Assembly: GCF_900129265.1 (NCBI RefSeq)
Contig: NZ_FQVG01000007.1
Span: 1-64,000 of the forward strand
Direction: 5' to 3'
Length of the DNA stretch: 64,000 nucleotides
Origin: Caloramator proteoclasticus DSM 10124
GTDB lineage: Bacteria > Bacillota > Clostridia > Clostridiales > Caloramatoraceae
Made by a program: the position numbers and the translations under genes. The notes beneath the pieces were generated by a model. The model saw nothing but the letters and a program-made list of their open reading frames with translations, had not been told where the DNA came from and made no database searches. Of this stretch, positions 1-9,148 are shown in pieces (position 1 is the stretch's first letter; the number at the start of each line of letters is the position of its first letter).

Positions 1-1
1 A

Positions 2-271
2 ATTGATGAAGTTGGATATTTACCTATTGATGTAGATACAGCCAATATATTTTTTCAACTAATATCTAAACGATATGAAAAACACTCAACCATTATTACA
101 ACTAACATGCCTTTTTCAAGTTGGGGAGAAGTATTTGGTTCAGCAACAATTGCTAATGCAATATTGGATAGATTATTACATCATTCACATGTTATATCTA
201 TAAAAGGTCCTTCATACAGATTAAAATCTAAAATGAAATATTTTAACAGTTCTTCTAATACATCATCATAG
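2..271 (+). CDS. istB: IstB-like ATP-binding protein of an IS21-family element (3' part only)
   Basis: The last 89 codons of an ORF that enters from outside the window. It begins with IDEVGYLPI, the Walker B segment typical of the IS21 helper ATPase IstB. It continues with a TTNMPFSSWGE sensor-like stretch and AILDRLLHH, both characteristic of the IstB C-terminal half. In IS21 elements IstB is an AAA+ protein that directs the DDE transposase IstA to target DNA. The Walker A motif and istA would lie to the left of the window. No frameshift is visible in the part seen, and the ORF ends in TAG, so the gene may be intact. The family call is firm; activity cannot be judged. Confidence 0.88.
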   Translation: MDEVGYLPIDVDTANIFFQLISKRYEKHSTIITTNMPFSSWGEVFGSATIANAILDRLLHHSHVISIKGPSYRLKSKMKYFNSSSNTSS

Positions 272-335
272 TACAATTTTTGTACATAAATATATTCCAC
301 TTTTTGTGCAAAAATATATTGACATTTACAGCAAT
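272..335. repeat. Probable IS21-type right end with two transposase-binding-like repeats
   Basis: Directly after istB, TTTTTGTACATAAATATATT (277-296) recurs 24 bp later as TTTTTGTGCAAAAATATATT (301-320), matching at 18 of 20 positions. It is followed by the terminal-looking tract TTGACATTTACA (319-330). Multiple internal repeats next to the tip are known for IS21-family ends. The exact outer boundary and target duplication cannot be fixed because the left end is outside the window. Confidence 0.55.
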
Positions 336-374
336 ACATACCAAAATTCATTATGGGGTAAATTTGATTGTTTT

Positions 375-1844
375 TTATTTATAATTTTTGGTATATTCAT
401 TTAACAGTCTCTGTTTTAATCCCCAAACCTTAGTTGAAAGGTCTACATAGTATCTATGAGGATTTTCAAATCTTAAAATTTCCTCCCAAAGTGTGTTAAG
501 CTCGCTTTGGGCATAGCTTCTTATTTCATTTACTGAAGGTGAAGTGTATACAAGGTCTCCCTTGTCAAATATTTTAGTTAACAGTGGTCTTGCATAAAAG
601 TTAGTTACTGTTTTTTGCTTCCAAGTAAAAATAGGGTCGAATATTTCAAGTGGTTTATCTTCATCAATTACCTCGTCGTGGAAGGTTATAAGGTCTGCTA
701 TGGCTTTGTTTGTTTCCTTATCAAATAGTCTATAGATTTGTTTAAACCCTGGGTTTGTTATTTTTTCTTCGTTTTCACTTATTTTAATCTTAGGAACTAT
801 CTTGCCATTGTCCTCTACTGCAACAAGTTTATAAACGCCTCCAAATACAGGTTCAGATTTTGCTGTAATTAATCTTTCGCCAACTCCAAATCCATCTATT
901 TTTGCACCTTGTCTTAATACATCCTTTATTATATATTCATCAAGGGAATTTGAAACAATAATTTGGCAGTCTGGATATCCAGCCTCATCAAGCATTTTCC
1001 TTGCCTTTTCAGTTAAATACTTTATATCTCCACTGTCTATTCTTATACCCTTTGGTCTTATTCCTCGAGGTAGTAGTTCTTCGTTAAATACCTTTATGGC
1101 ATTTGGTACACCAGATTTTAATACATTATAGGTATCAACTAACAATAGACAGTTTTCAGGATATGTTCTTGCCCAAGCTCTAAAGGCCTCAAGTTCTGAA
1201 TCAAAAAGTTGAACCCAGCTGTGGGCCATTGTTCCAACGGCAGGTATGCCAAATTGTTTTTCTGCAATGGTACAGGCAGTAGCATTACATCCTCCAATAT
1301 AGGCAGCACGGGCACCAAATATAGCACCATCATACCCTTGTGCCCTTCTTGAACCAAATTCTAAAACAGTTCTCCCCTCTGCAGCTCTCACAATTCTGTT
1401 AGCCTTTGTTGCGATAAGTGTCTGATGGTTTATAGTTAAAAGAACCATTGTTTCAATAAACTGAGCCTGCATAATAGGGCCTCTAACAACAAGTAGAGGT
1501 TCATTTGGAAAAACCGGAGTTCCCTCTTTTATAGCATATACGTCGCAGGTAAATTTAAAGTTCTTAAGGTAATTTATAAATTCTTCGTTGAATATATTTT
1601 TACTTTTTAAGAATTCTATGTCATCATCACTAAATTTAAGATTCTTAAGATACTCAATTAGCTGTTGTAGCCCTGCTACGATACAATATCCCCCGTTATC
1701 AGGAACCCTTCTAAAATACATATCAAAATATGCTATTTTTTCACCAACACCATTTTTAAAATACCCGTTTGCCATTGTTAGTTCATAAAAATCAACCAAC
1801 AAAGATAGATTTCTATCTTCCTTCCAATCGAATGTTAAGGACAT
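375..1844 (-). CDS. pncB: Nicotinate phosphoribosyltransferase
   Basis: A 489-residue protein matching the long Firmicute form of nicotinate phosphoribosyltransferase. This cytosolic enzyme of the Preiss-Handler salvage route makes nicotinate mononucleotide from nicotinate and PRPP with ATP hydrolysis. Family signatures visible are the N-terminal LLVDFYELTMANGYF, the EFGSRRAQGYDGA segment around the active site, and RPKGIRIDSGDI in the phosphate-binding half. The start is preceded by AAAGGAGC, with the ATG at 1844-1842. It is transcribed divergently from the methyltransferase gene at 1958 and runs toward the IS21 end, so it appears to be a single-gene unit. Nothing unusual in length or motifs. 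Confidence 0.95.
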   Translation of the reverse strand: MSLTFDWKEDRNLSLLVDFYELTMANGYFKNGVGEKIAYFDMYFRRVPDNGGYCIVAGLQQLIEYLKNLKFSDDDIEFLKSKNIFNEEFINYLKNFKFTCDVYAIKEGTPVFPNEPLLVVRGPIMQAQFIETMVLLTINHQTLIATKANRIVRAAEGRTVLEFGSRRAQGYDGAIFGARAAYIGGCNATACTIAEKQFGIPAVGTMAHSWVQLFDSELEAFRAWARTYPENCLLLVDTYNVLKSGVPNAIKVFNEELLPRGIRPKGIRIDSGDIKYLTEKARKMLDEAGYPDCQIIVSNSLDEYIIKDVLRQGAKIDGFGVGERLITAKSEPVFGGVYKLVAVEDNGKIVPKIKISENEEKITNPGFKQIYRLFDKETNKAIADLITFHDEVIDEDKPLEIFDPIFTWKQKTVTNFYARPLLTKIFDKGDLVYTSPSVNEIRSYAQSELNTLWEEILRFENPHRYYVDLSTKVWGLKQRLLNEYTKNYK

Positions 1845-1957
1845 TTACCTTGCTCCTTTCAACAAAATGTAGTAAAATCTTTACGCTAATATAATTTTAT
1901 TACTTTAAGTAAATAAGTACAAGTATAATAAATTTAATATTTAGGATGGTGATTTTG

Positions 1958-2899
1958 TTGGCTTCAATTTCAGATGTAAAGAGAAGGCTTCCAGAGGAAT
2001 TTATAGATTACATATACGAAGAGTTTTCAGTAGGAACAGCAGATAAAATGCTCTATTCCTTTATGGGAGATAGGTATACAACCCTTAGGGTTAATACTCT
2101 AAAGTATGATATAAGTAGTCTAATGGAGTATTTTAAAAGCATAAATATAAAATTTGATAGGGTTCAGTGGTATAAGGATGCACTTATAATAAAAAATGCA
2201 GATGAGAAGTCCCTTGAAAAGCTTGATATTTATAAGAATGGATATATTTATATACAGAGCCTCCCAAGTATGATTCCTCCACTTGTATTAGATCCTCAAA
2301 GGGGTGAAAAAATATTAGATATGACTGCAGCACCAGGAAGTAAAACAACACAGATGGCTGCAATGATGAATAATGAGGGATATATTTTAGCAAATGAACT
2401 TGATAAGATAAGATGTGAAAGGTTAAAATATAATGTAGAGCTTCAGGGGGCAAGTATAGTAGAGGTTGTAAATGGCAGGGGAGAGCAGCTTGGGGATAAG
2501 TATCCTGAGGAGTTTGACAGGGTTTTGCTTGATGCACCCTGTAGTGGAGAAGGAAGATTTAATATAAAAGATGTTAAGACATATAGATTCTGGTCACATA
2601 GGGAGGTAAATAGGCTGTCTAATCTTCAAAGAAAGCTTTTTTTAAGTGCATATAAGGCATTAAAAAAGGGTGGAATAATGGTCTATTCAACCTGTACATT
2701 AAATAGAAAAGAGAATGAAGAGGTTTTAGATTGGGCATTAAACAATCTTGATATAGAAATACTTAATATTGATCTTAAAATAAATGGTGTTGTGGAGGCA
2801 TTTACTGATAGGTATGATAAAAGTATAAGTAAGGCAATAAGAGTATTGCCTTCTAAAGAACTTGAGGGTTTTTTTGTATGCAAAATAAAAAAGAATTAG
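1958..2899 (+). CDS. RsmB/NOP family SAM-dependent RNA (cytosine-C5) methyltransferase
   Basis: A Rossmann-fold methyltransferase of the NOL1/NOP2/Sun family, which methylates cytosine C5 in rRNA or tRNA using S-adenosylmethionine. The SAM-binding motif is DMTAAPGSKTTQMA. The two family cysteines are seen in LLDAPCSGEGR (motif IV) and VYSTCTLNRKENEEV (motif VI). An N-terminal region of about 75 residues precedes the catalytic core, and there is no C-terminal PUA extension. The ORF opens at ATG 1946, but that codon sits inside the ribosome-binding site. GGTGAT followed closely by TTG at 1958 matches the GGTGATTTT-start pattern used by other genes here, so I prefer the TTG. The RNA target cannot be assigned. 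The next gene follows after 13 nt and is probably cotranscribed. Confidence 0.85.
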   Translation: MASISDVKRRLPEEFIDYIYEEFSVGTADKMLYSFMGDRYTTLRVNTLKYDISSLMEYFKSINIKFDRVQWYKDALIIKNADEKSLEKLDIYKNGYIYIQSLPSMIPPLVLDPQRGEKILDMTAAPGSKTTQMAAMMNNEGYILANELDKIRCERLKYNVELQGASIVEVVNGRGEQLGDKYPEEFDRVLLDAPCSGEGRFNIKDVKTYRFWSHREVNRLSNLQRKLFLSAYKALKKGGIMVYSTCTLNRKENEEVLDWALNNLDIEILNIDLKINGVVEAFTDRYDKSISKAIRVLPSKELEGFFVCKIKKN

Positions 2900-2912
2900 A
2901 TGGAGGAGATAA

Positions 2913-3986
2913 ATGTTAAATAAAGTACAGGTTCTTGATGTATCAGCAAAGAGGGATGGTTTGTATAATTTTTTAAAGGAAAATAATTATATTTCACATA
3001 TAGTTATTGATGATTTGATTATGCTCTTAGATATTATTGATGAGATATCTAAAAACAAAAGTATAGTAAAAAATGAAAAGCTTATAATAGATTTGGTAGC
3101 AAAACACTTTAAAAGAAGTTCAGCATATATAAAACTTTTATTAGATTTTTTAAAAATTCAGGGTATATTAAATGATGGCGAAGATTTTAATCTTACTCCA
3201 AAGGAACTTTTAATAAGAAATATAGATAGATATTATTTAACTGCGGAGATAATAAGATTTTTACTCTTGAATGTAGATTGGAATACATATCTTAAATCTA
3301 AAGATATATATTTATCTTTAGAATCAAGAATGTATATATTTGCACTGCTTTCACAGACAACAAAAAAATTAATAGAAGAAACAGATACCTTAAGGGAGAA
3401 CGGCATTTACAAAATTTCCTATTTTGGTTCTATAAATAAGCTAAATTCAAGTTTAGCCTTTAAGAGGATTTCAGAAGAGGTGTTTGAAAGGTTAAACTTA
3501 GGTAGTGTTGAAAATGAAAGTTTTATCCCTAATGACATTGGAAGGAGGATATTTGAATATTTGGCAAAGGATTTACTTGAACAATATGATAAGCTCTTAG
3601 ATGAGTGCTGGGATTATTACGATAAAGGAAATTTTGAACAGGCCTTTGATATTGCAAAGAGCATTATTAAAGTTTTATCCTTTGTACCAGAAGCCTATAA
3701 TGTTTTAGGATGTGTATACATTAAAATGGGGGATATTGAAAGGGCCAGGGATATGTTTAATTTTGCAATAGATGTTTATGAAAAAACTTCCCTTGGAGAT
3801 TTTGAGGTAGATTTCTATATATCCCTATACTATAATTTAGGATTATCCTACTACTATATGAATGAGTATTTTAGAGCTCTTAGCATTTTTAAGAGCTTAA
3901 AAAAGACAATCCCCTATGAAATAGACAACTTAGATGAATTAATTGAAGGTATAAAACATATGACAATAGTTGGGCCAATAAACTAA
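2913..3986 (+). CDS. Hypothetical TPR-containing protein
   Basis: A 357-residue cytosolic protein of unknown role. Roughly the first 210 residues are helical with no signature I recognise; residues 35-95 (VIDDLIMLL...LLDFLKIQGIL) look like a winged-helix or dimerisation module. Residues about 235-345 contain tetratricopeptide-type repeats: YYDKGNFEQAFDIAKSI, AYNVLGCVYIKMGDIERA and LYYNLGLSYYYMNEYFRA. TPRs mediate protein-protein contacts. No signal peptide or membrane segment is present. It starts 13 nt after the methyltransferase gene with a good GGAGGA site and probably shares its transcript. Its stop codon lies in the stem of a long hairpin. Confidence 0.6.
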   Translation: MLNKVQVLDVSAKRDGLYNFLKENNYISHIVIDDLIMLLDIIDEISKNKSIVKNEKLIIDLVAKHFKRSSAYIKLLLDFLKIQGILNDGEDFNLTPKELLIRNIDRYYLTAEIIRFLLLNVDWNTYLKSKDIYLSLESRMYIFALLSQTTKKLIEETDTLRENGIYKISYFGSINKLNSSLAFKRISEEVFERLNLGSVENESFIPNDIGRRIFEYLAKDLLEQYDKLLDECWDYYDKGNFEQAFDIAKSIIKVLSFVPEAYNVLGCVYIKMGDIERARDMFNFAIDVYEKTSLGDFEVDFYISLYYNLGLSYYYMNEYFRALSIFKSLKKTIPYEIDNLDELIEGIKHMTIVGPIN

Positions 3987-4008
3987 TATATTGTTAGTTT
4001 ATTGGCCC
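3972..4008. terminator. Hairpin between convergent genes (weak intrinsic terminator or transcript barrier)
   Basis: GGGCCAATAAACTAA (3972-3986) pairs perfectly with TTAGTTTATTGGCCC (3994-4008), giving 15 bp around a 7-nt loop. It lies between the TPR gene and the chemoreceptor relic, which converge here. Neither side carries a clear T tract, so it is not a textbook bidirectional terminator. Confidence 0.6.
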
Positions 4009-4013
4009 ATAAA

Positions 4014-5987
4014 TTATATCCTAAAATTATTCATTTGTTCTTTTAGTTTATCAGCTATTTTTTCAAGTTCCTTTGCATATTCGTGTATAACATTTATAGC
4101 ATCGGATTGTGATAATGTTGTTGATGCTACCTCATCTGTCGTCTTTACTGTTTCTTCTATTGATTGGCTTATAGTATTTATAACTGCAGACATCTGTTGT
4201 GCAGATGCAGATTGTTCTTCTGCAGCAGCCGCAACTTCTTCTATATGTTTGTTTAAAGTATTTATTTGTTTTTGTATAGTTGATAGTGCAGCCTTTAATT
4301 CCTCTGTTGCTCTGCTTCCTTCCTCAACAAGTTCTATCTCAGTTTTAGTTGTTGTAACGGCTGCTTCAACCTTTATTTGTATGTTTTCTATAAGTTTGCC
4401 GATGTTTTTAGCTGCATTACTACTTCCTTCTGCAAGCTTTCTAACTTCATCTGCAACAACTGCAAATCCACGTCCAGCTTCTCCAGCACGTGCAGCCTCT
4501 ATTGCAGCATTTAGAGCAAGAAGATTTGTTTGTGAAGCTATATCTGTAATGGTATTTACTATTATATCTATTTGCTTTGAAGCCTCATATAGTTCTGTTA
4601 CAACCTCCATAACCTCAGTTGCAGAGTGCTTAATCTTTTGCATTGCGTAAGTTGTATTTTCTACTGTTTGATAGCTGCTATTTGCCGCATTAACGGCCTC
4701 TTCGCTATTATCCTTAACCTTTGATATAGACTCTGCAACAAGTTGAGCATTAGATGCAATCTCTTCAATACCAGCATTTGCTTCTTCTATACTTGCAGCA
4801 TTAGTTTGTGTTGATGATGCAATGTTTTCCATAGATTTTGTAATTATATTAATTGCCTTTACACTGCTATCGGTAGAACTATTTATGTCGCTTGAAGCAC
4901 CAAGAAGTTGTGAGCTTGTTGCTACAATTTCAGTAACTATTTGTCTTTGGTTTTTAACAAGTTGAGATAGGCTATTTTGTATTATTCCTATTTCATCATC
5001 TCTATCTATTTTAATATCAACAGTTAAGTCACCGTCTGAAATAGATTTTATATTTTCAACTAAAATGTTTATTGGGTTTGTAATATATCTTACTATTAGT
5101 ATTCCGATAACTATCGCTACCACTATAATTAAAGCTATTAATATAAGGGTTGTTATTAATGTGCTCTTATATGCTCTTGCGTATTCATCCTGTGATAGAG
5201 TTGCAACAAGAATCCATCCAGTTTTTTGTGAGTTTGCAATACCCATTATTTTATCTAACCCATTAAAGTGATATTTTATATTTCCCTTCTTTTGTTCAAT
5301 TATCCTTTTACCCCAGTCATATTTTTCGGCAAGGTTTAATCCGATAAGGGAATTGTCTGGATGAACAAGTACTGAACCATTAGGGAGAATTATTGAAGCA
5401 TATCCCTTTTCTCCAACCTTTGTTTTTGAGACAACCTCTGCAAGGGATGTCATATTTATGTCCTCTGCTACAACAGCAGTTTTACCATTATTTAGCTTTA
5501 AAGCCTTTGCAACTGTTACAACAAGTTGTCCACTTGCCGCATCTTTATAGGGTTCTGTAACAATGATTTTTCCAAAATTTGATTCTGCCTCTTTATACCA
5601 AGGACGAGAAGTTGGGTCATAACCTGCAGGGAATTCAACCTTTGGATAAATAAACATCTGCTTATCCTGTGTTCCCATATAAGAATAAAGGACAGTTGAG
5701 TCAGATTCCTTTGTTGATTGCAGTGTTGCATTTAGAGTTTCCTCATTAATATTTAAAGTGGCGGGATTTTTAATTATAGCTTCAATCTGTTTTTCATATT
5801 TTTCTATAAATTGGTCAACATATGCGGCCTTTTCTGTTGCAATCTGTTATGTCAGCTCATTTACCTTTCCCTCAATTACACCACCAAATTTTAGTATTGT
5901 AAAGGAGGAGGTTATAATTATAGGCAATATAGCCATAAGTAGAATGATTGGGATAAGTTTGAAACTTAGCTTTTTAGTTTTTTTCAT
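4014..5987 (-). pseudogene. Methyl-accepting chemotaxis protein interrupted by one in-frame stop
   Basis: Read through as one frame from ATG 5987, this encodes a complete class I chemoreceptor of about 657 residues. It has an N-terminal membrane anchor (LIPIILLMAILPIIITS), a dCache-type sensor ([12 protein letters not shown]), and a second membrane helix ([21 protein letters not shown]). A HAMP linker and a methyl-accepting signalling domain with the hairpin tip [20 protein letters not shown] follow. Codon 47 is TAA (complement of 5847-5849), and the frame continues undisturbed after it ([13 protein letters not shown]). An excellent AGAGGTG site precedes ATG 5987. The downstream part could in principle start at Met 5678, which would lose the first membrane helix and half the sensor. 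A single nonsense change or a sequencing error explains it. It is monocistronic and convergent with the TPR gene. Confidence 0.85.
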
Positions 5988-6139
5988 ATCAAACACCTCT
6001 CGACTTATTTTTAAAATTTTCGACAGTTTATACAAAAACTTGAGTGTTAATACAAAAATTTAATATTTAAATTATTTATAGTGAAAAATATTGTGGAATT
6101 TAGTAAAATATAAATAGCAAATAATTGGGAGGGAAATTA

Positions 6140-6937
6140 ATGCAAATTATTGAAAGAATAAATAGGGCAGATTATACAGTTAACAACAAGGCTATAGATA
6201 ACAAATCATATATGCAGCAACTTAGCTTTAGATATTATGAAACTTTATATAAAATATTAAAGAATAAAAGAAGTACAATATATGTTGATGAAAATGGTGA
6301 AGTTAATTTTATAATAAAGCTTAATAAAATAGTTGATATAAAGGAAATACTTTATTATAAAAAATCATTGGATGTTAAGATGGATTTAGAAGGCCCAATA
6401 ATGGAACTTATAGTAGATGGGCTTGATGGTTTTGATTTTCTTTTTAGCCTAAATGACAAAATGAGCATACTGGCCCTAAAGTATTTGTTCCTTAATAATT
6501 CTGTAAATGTTCATTTTGTTGTTGAATTGGCTGGAATACTACAAAAATTTTATTCTTCGTCTATGCCTATAGATGAAAGGGTAATAGAAAGAGTTGAGTA
6601 TGTCTTAAAGTGCTTAGATGATTACTCATATCCTAAAATTGAGGAGGATATAACAAATAAAGAATCTATTTTATTTGAAGTAGAGGCAGGTTTTGAACTT
6701 TTAGAGGATTTAATACGTATAGTTGATAATTTAAGAAAATGGAATAGTAAAGATAGTTTTTCTATTGTTGTAGATAGGGAGGATAATTTTAAAGTCCATT
6801 TTGTTGGACATCTTTTAAATAAAAACTATATAAAGGAGGAACTTAAGAAAAAATACAGTCTGCAAGAATCAAGTTCTATTTCAGAGGGAAAAGGATTCTT
6901 AAAATATGATAGAGGAATGCTCTATTTTTACAATTAG
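6140..6937 (+). CDS. Hypothetical protein
   Basis: A 265-residue acidic, soluble protein that I do not recognise. No signal peptide, membrane helix or catalytic motif is visible. The sequence alternates predicted beta strands (STIYVDENGEVNFIIKLN, PIMELIVDGLDGFDFLF) with helices, and the central part (NVHFVVELAGILQKFYS...VEYVLKCLDD) is helical. The ORF could begin at TTG 6125, but GGGAGGG (6127-6133) is correctly placed for ATG 6140. It is flanked by the divergently oriented chemoreceptor relic and by an inserted repeat element at its 3' end, so it looks like a single-gene unit. Function unknown. Confidence 0.6.
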   Translation: MQIIERINRADYTVNNKAIDNKSYMQQLSFRYYETLYKILKNKRSTIYVDENGEVNFIIKLNKIVDIKEILYYKKSLDVKMDLEGPIMELIVDGLDGFDFLFSLNDKMSILALKYLFLNNSVNVHFVVELAGILQKFYSSSMPIDERVIERVEYVLKCLDDYSYPKIEEDITNKESILFEVEAGFELLEDLIRIVDNLRKWNSKDSFSIVVDREDNFKVHFVGHLLNKNYIKEELKKKYSLQESSSISEGKGFLKYDRGMLYFYN

Positions 6938-6970
6938 TTTTAATATGCCCCTTACTTAATATAAAGTTAA

Positions 6971-7254
6971 TAGCTGATTGTTGATAAATCTACTTGTTAT
7001 CTAAAGTATGAAAGCCCCATAAAAGGATTTTATTTGGCTCTTTCATGAGCTTTAGCAATTCTTAGCTTTAGACTTTGAAAAAGTCCGTAATTCGGCACAG
7101 GATGTGCCGAGCCGAGCGGCCATCAGGACGATGGCATCGCGAGGGTAGGACTTTTTCAAACAAAGAAAAGCTTAGAATTGCTTAGCGAAACGAAGGAATG
7201 CCAAAGAAATCCTTTATGGGGCTAATCAATATTTAACTTTTTCAACAGCCTGCC
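6971..7254 (+). repeat. Terminator-inserted nested inverted-repeat element, copy 1 (long form)
   Basis: A 284-bp non-coding element. The outer stem is AGCCCCATAAAAGGATTT near 7013 with AAATCCTTTATGGGGCT ending at 7223. Inside are GCAATTCTTAGCTTT/AAAGCTTAGAATTGC and CTTTGAAAAAGTCC/GGACTTTTTC arms. At the tip are two GC-rich hairpins with five-base loops, CGGCAC-AGGAT-GTGCCG (7093-7109) and GCCATC-AGGAC-GATGGC (7119-7135). It is flanked by CTTAATATAAAGTTAA (6955-6970) and CTTAATATAAAATTAA (7255-7270). Outside these, ATGCCCC and GGGGCAT are the arms of a split terminator lying between convergent genes. The outer stem shows a paired G:C to A:T change relative to the other copies. Confidence 0.88.
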
Positions 7255-7295
7255 CTTAATATAAAATTAAGGGGCATAATTAACATCACTTAAAT

Positions 7296-9035
7296 TTATT
7301 GAAGAATATAATCAATCTCTTCTTCATAGATGGTCTCTTTTTCTAACAATTCATTTGACAGCCTATGAAGTTTTTCAATGTTTTCATTTAACATATCTAA
7401 AACTTCATTATACAGCTTTTTAACAATATCATTTGCTGCATCTACTATCTGTTTCATATCAATATATGAATTTTCTTGTATAACAGAATAGCTCAGAAGT
7501 CCGGAGTTTTCAAACATACCAAAGTCCTTAATCATACTTATTATTATTTCTGTTACCTTCTTTATGTCGTTTGAAGCACCTGTTGTTATATTATCCTTTC
7601 CAAATATGATTTCTTCAGCAGCTCTTCCCGCAAGATATATTTTTATAGTGTCAAGGAGCATTTTTTTAGTTTGATAATTTGTGTCCTTTGGCACTGTTAA
7701 AGTATATCCACCTGCACCCTTTGTGCTTGGTATAATCGTTATTTTTCTTACACTTGAGTTTCCTGTAATTTTTGAAATAAGAGCATGTCCTGCTTCGTGA
7801 TATGCTGTTATTTTTCTATCAAGCTCTGAAATTACATCTTTATTCTTCTTTTCTGCACCTGCAATTACTATGGAAAGTGCACGATCAAGGTGTTCCATTG
7901 TAATATTTGGTGAGTTTTCCTTTGCAGCAATTATAGCAGCTTCATTAACAAGATTTTCAAGTTTAGCACCTGAAAAATATACTGTAGTTTTGGCGATTTT
8001 ACTTATATCTACATCTTCAGCAAGTGGCTTGTCCTTTAAATATAGATTCAATATCTTTTCCCTATCCTTAACATCAGGTAGGTTTACCTCGATATGTCTA
8101 TCAAATCTTCCAGGTCTTAAAAGAGCTTCATCTAAAGTATCAAGTCTGTTAGTGGCAGCTATAACAACAATGCCATCGCTGCTGTTAAAACCTGACATTT
8201 CAGATAGAAGTGCATTTAAAGTTTGGTCTCTTTCATCGGAACCGCTATCTGCCCGCATTGAACGCTTTTTACCTATTGCATCAATTTCATCAATAAATAT
8301 TACTGCCTTTCCCTTTTCCTTTGCCTTCTTAAATAGGTCTCTAATTCTTCCTGCACCAACACCAACATAAATTTGCACAAAATCAGAACCATTTACAGCA
8401 AAGAAGGGAACATTCGCTTCCGATGCAAGTGCTTTAGCAATTAATGTCTTACCTGTTCCAGGAGGACCATATAGGATTACTCCACGAGGCATTCTTGCTT
8501 TGAATTTTGCATATTTTTCTGGAGCTTTTATGAAGTCAACTAATTCTTTTATGCTCTCCTTTGCTTCTTCGTTTCCTGCAATATTTTCAAAGGTAATCCC
8601 TGTTTCTGTTACTGCCTCTGTTTCTATCTTGGATAGCCTAAAGGCTCCCCCTTTACTTTTTGAATTTTTTGTTGTTAAATAAATAAAAGCAGAAATTAGA
8701 GATACTACGATGGTTGCGAGTATTATTGTTTCTAAACTTTGATTTATGCTTTTTTCATAAACCTTAACACCACTTATTAGTAGATTTTCCTTTAGGGTTA
8801 GTGTTCTTGGATTTTCAGTTGTTAGAATTCTTCCGTCCTTTAATTTAAATTGCATAGTTTCTTTATTTGTGATATAGACTTCAGCAACGTTTCCCTTCTG
8901 TACTTCGGATATAAAGTCCTTATACATCATCTGTGTTTGGGGCTTAGTATTCTTAGATGATAAAAATGATATAGTTATTAAAAATAATACTAAAATTATT
9001 GGAATTATGATATTCTTTTTTTTGAGCTTATTCAT
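7296..9035 (-). CDS. FtsH-type membrane-bound AAA+ zinc metalloprotease (paralogue)
   Basis: A 579-residue membrane protease that uses ATP hydrolysis to unfold and degrade proteins. There are two N-terminal membrane helices (about residues 8-26 and 103-121) around a small extracytoplasmic domain. The AAA domain has Walker A GPPGTGKT (190-197), Walker B VIFIDE (245-250) and the second region of homology LLRPGRFDR. The M41 protease domain has zinc motif HEAGH (413-417) and a likely third ligand in FGKDNITTGASNDI. It differs from ordinary FtsH: the pore motif is YVGVGA instead of FVGVGA, the usual SGADLENL is SGAKLENL, and the C-terminal tail is short. The likely reading is a paralogue of the essential FtsH. 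ATG 9035 follows a GAGGGGG site. Confidence 0.85.
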   Translation of the reverse strand: MNKLKKKNIIIPIILVLFLITISFLSSKNTKPQTQMMYKDFISEVQKGNVAEVYITNKETMQFKLKDGRILTTENPRTLTLKENLLISGVKVYEKSINQSLETIILATIVVSLISAFIYLTTKNSKSKGGAFRLSKIETEAVTETGITFENIAGNEEAKESIKELVDFIKAPEKYAKFKARMPRGVILYGPPGTGKTLIAKALASEANVPFFAVNGSDFVQIYVGVGAGRIRDLFKKAKEKGKAVIFIDEIDAIGKKRSMRADSGSDERDQTLNALLSEMSGFNSSDGIVVIAATNRLDTLDEALLRPGRFDRHIEVNLPDVKDREKILNLYLKDKPLAEDVDISKIAKTTVYFSGAKLENLVNEAAIIAAKENSPNITMEHLDRALSIVIAGAEKKNKDVISELDRKITAYHEAGHALISKITGNSSVRKITIIPSTKGAGGYTLTVPKDTNYQTKKMLLDTIKIYLAGRAAEEIIFGKDNITTGASNDIKKVTEIIISMIKDFGMFENSGLLSYSVIQENSYIDMKQIVDAANDIVKKLYNEVLDMLNENIEKLHRLSNELLEKETIYEEEIDYILQ

Positions 9036-9148
9036 TATATCCCCCTCTCAAATAAGTTTACATAACATAAATATACACACAATTTTTAATCTTGTAAAAT
9101 AAAATGGTAGAGAATTACCTTGTTAATTTGAGGAATGGAGGTTTTAAA

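Noticed and set aside
3991-4650. 219-codon plus-strand ORF opposite the chemoreceptor
   Set aside because: It mirrors the biased codons of the receptor signalling domain; no ribosome site, and the product is a low-complexity Ser/Ala/Ile string.
6971-7254. Considered the repeat elements as CRISPR repeats, riboswitches or tRNA-like genes
   Set aside because: Copies are dispersed, not arrayed; no spacers, no known aptamer core, and they follow rather than precede genes.
7870-8370. 166-codon plus-strand ORF opposite the FtsH paralogue
   Set aside because: Antisense shadow of conserved AAA-domain coding sequence; no ribosome site and no family resemblance.
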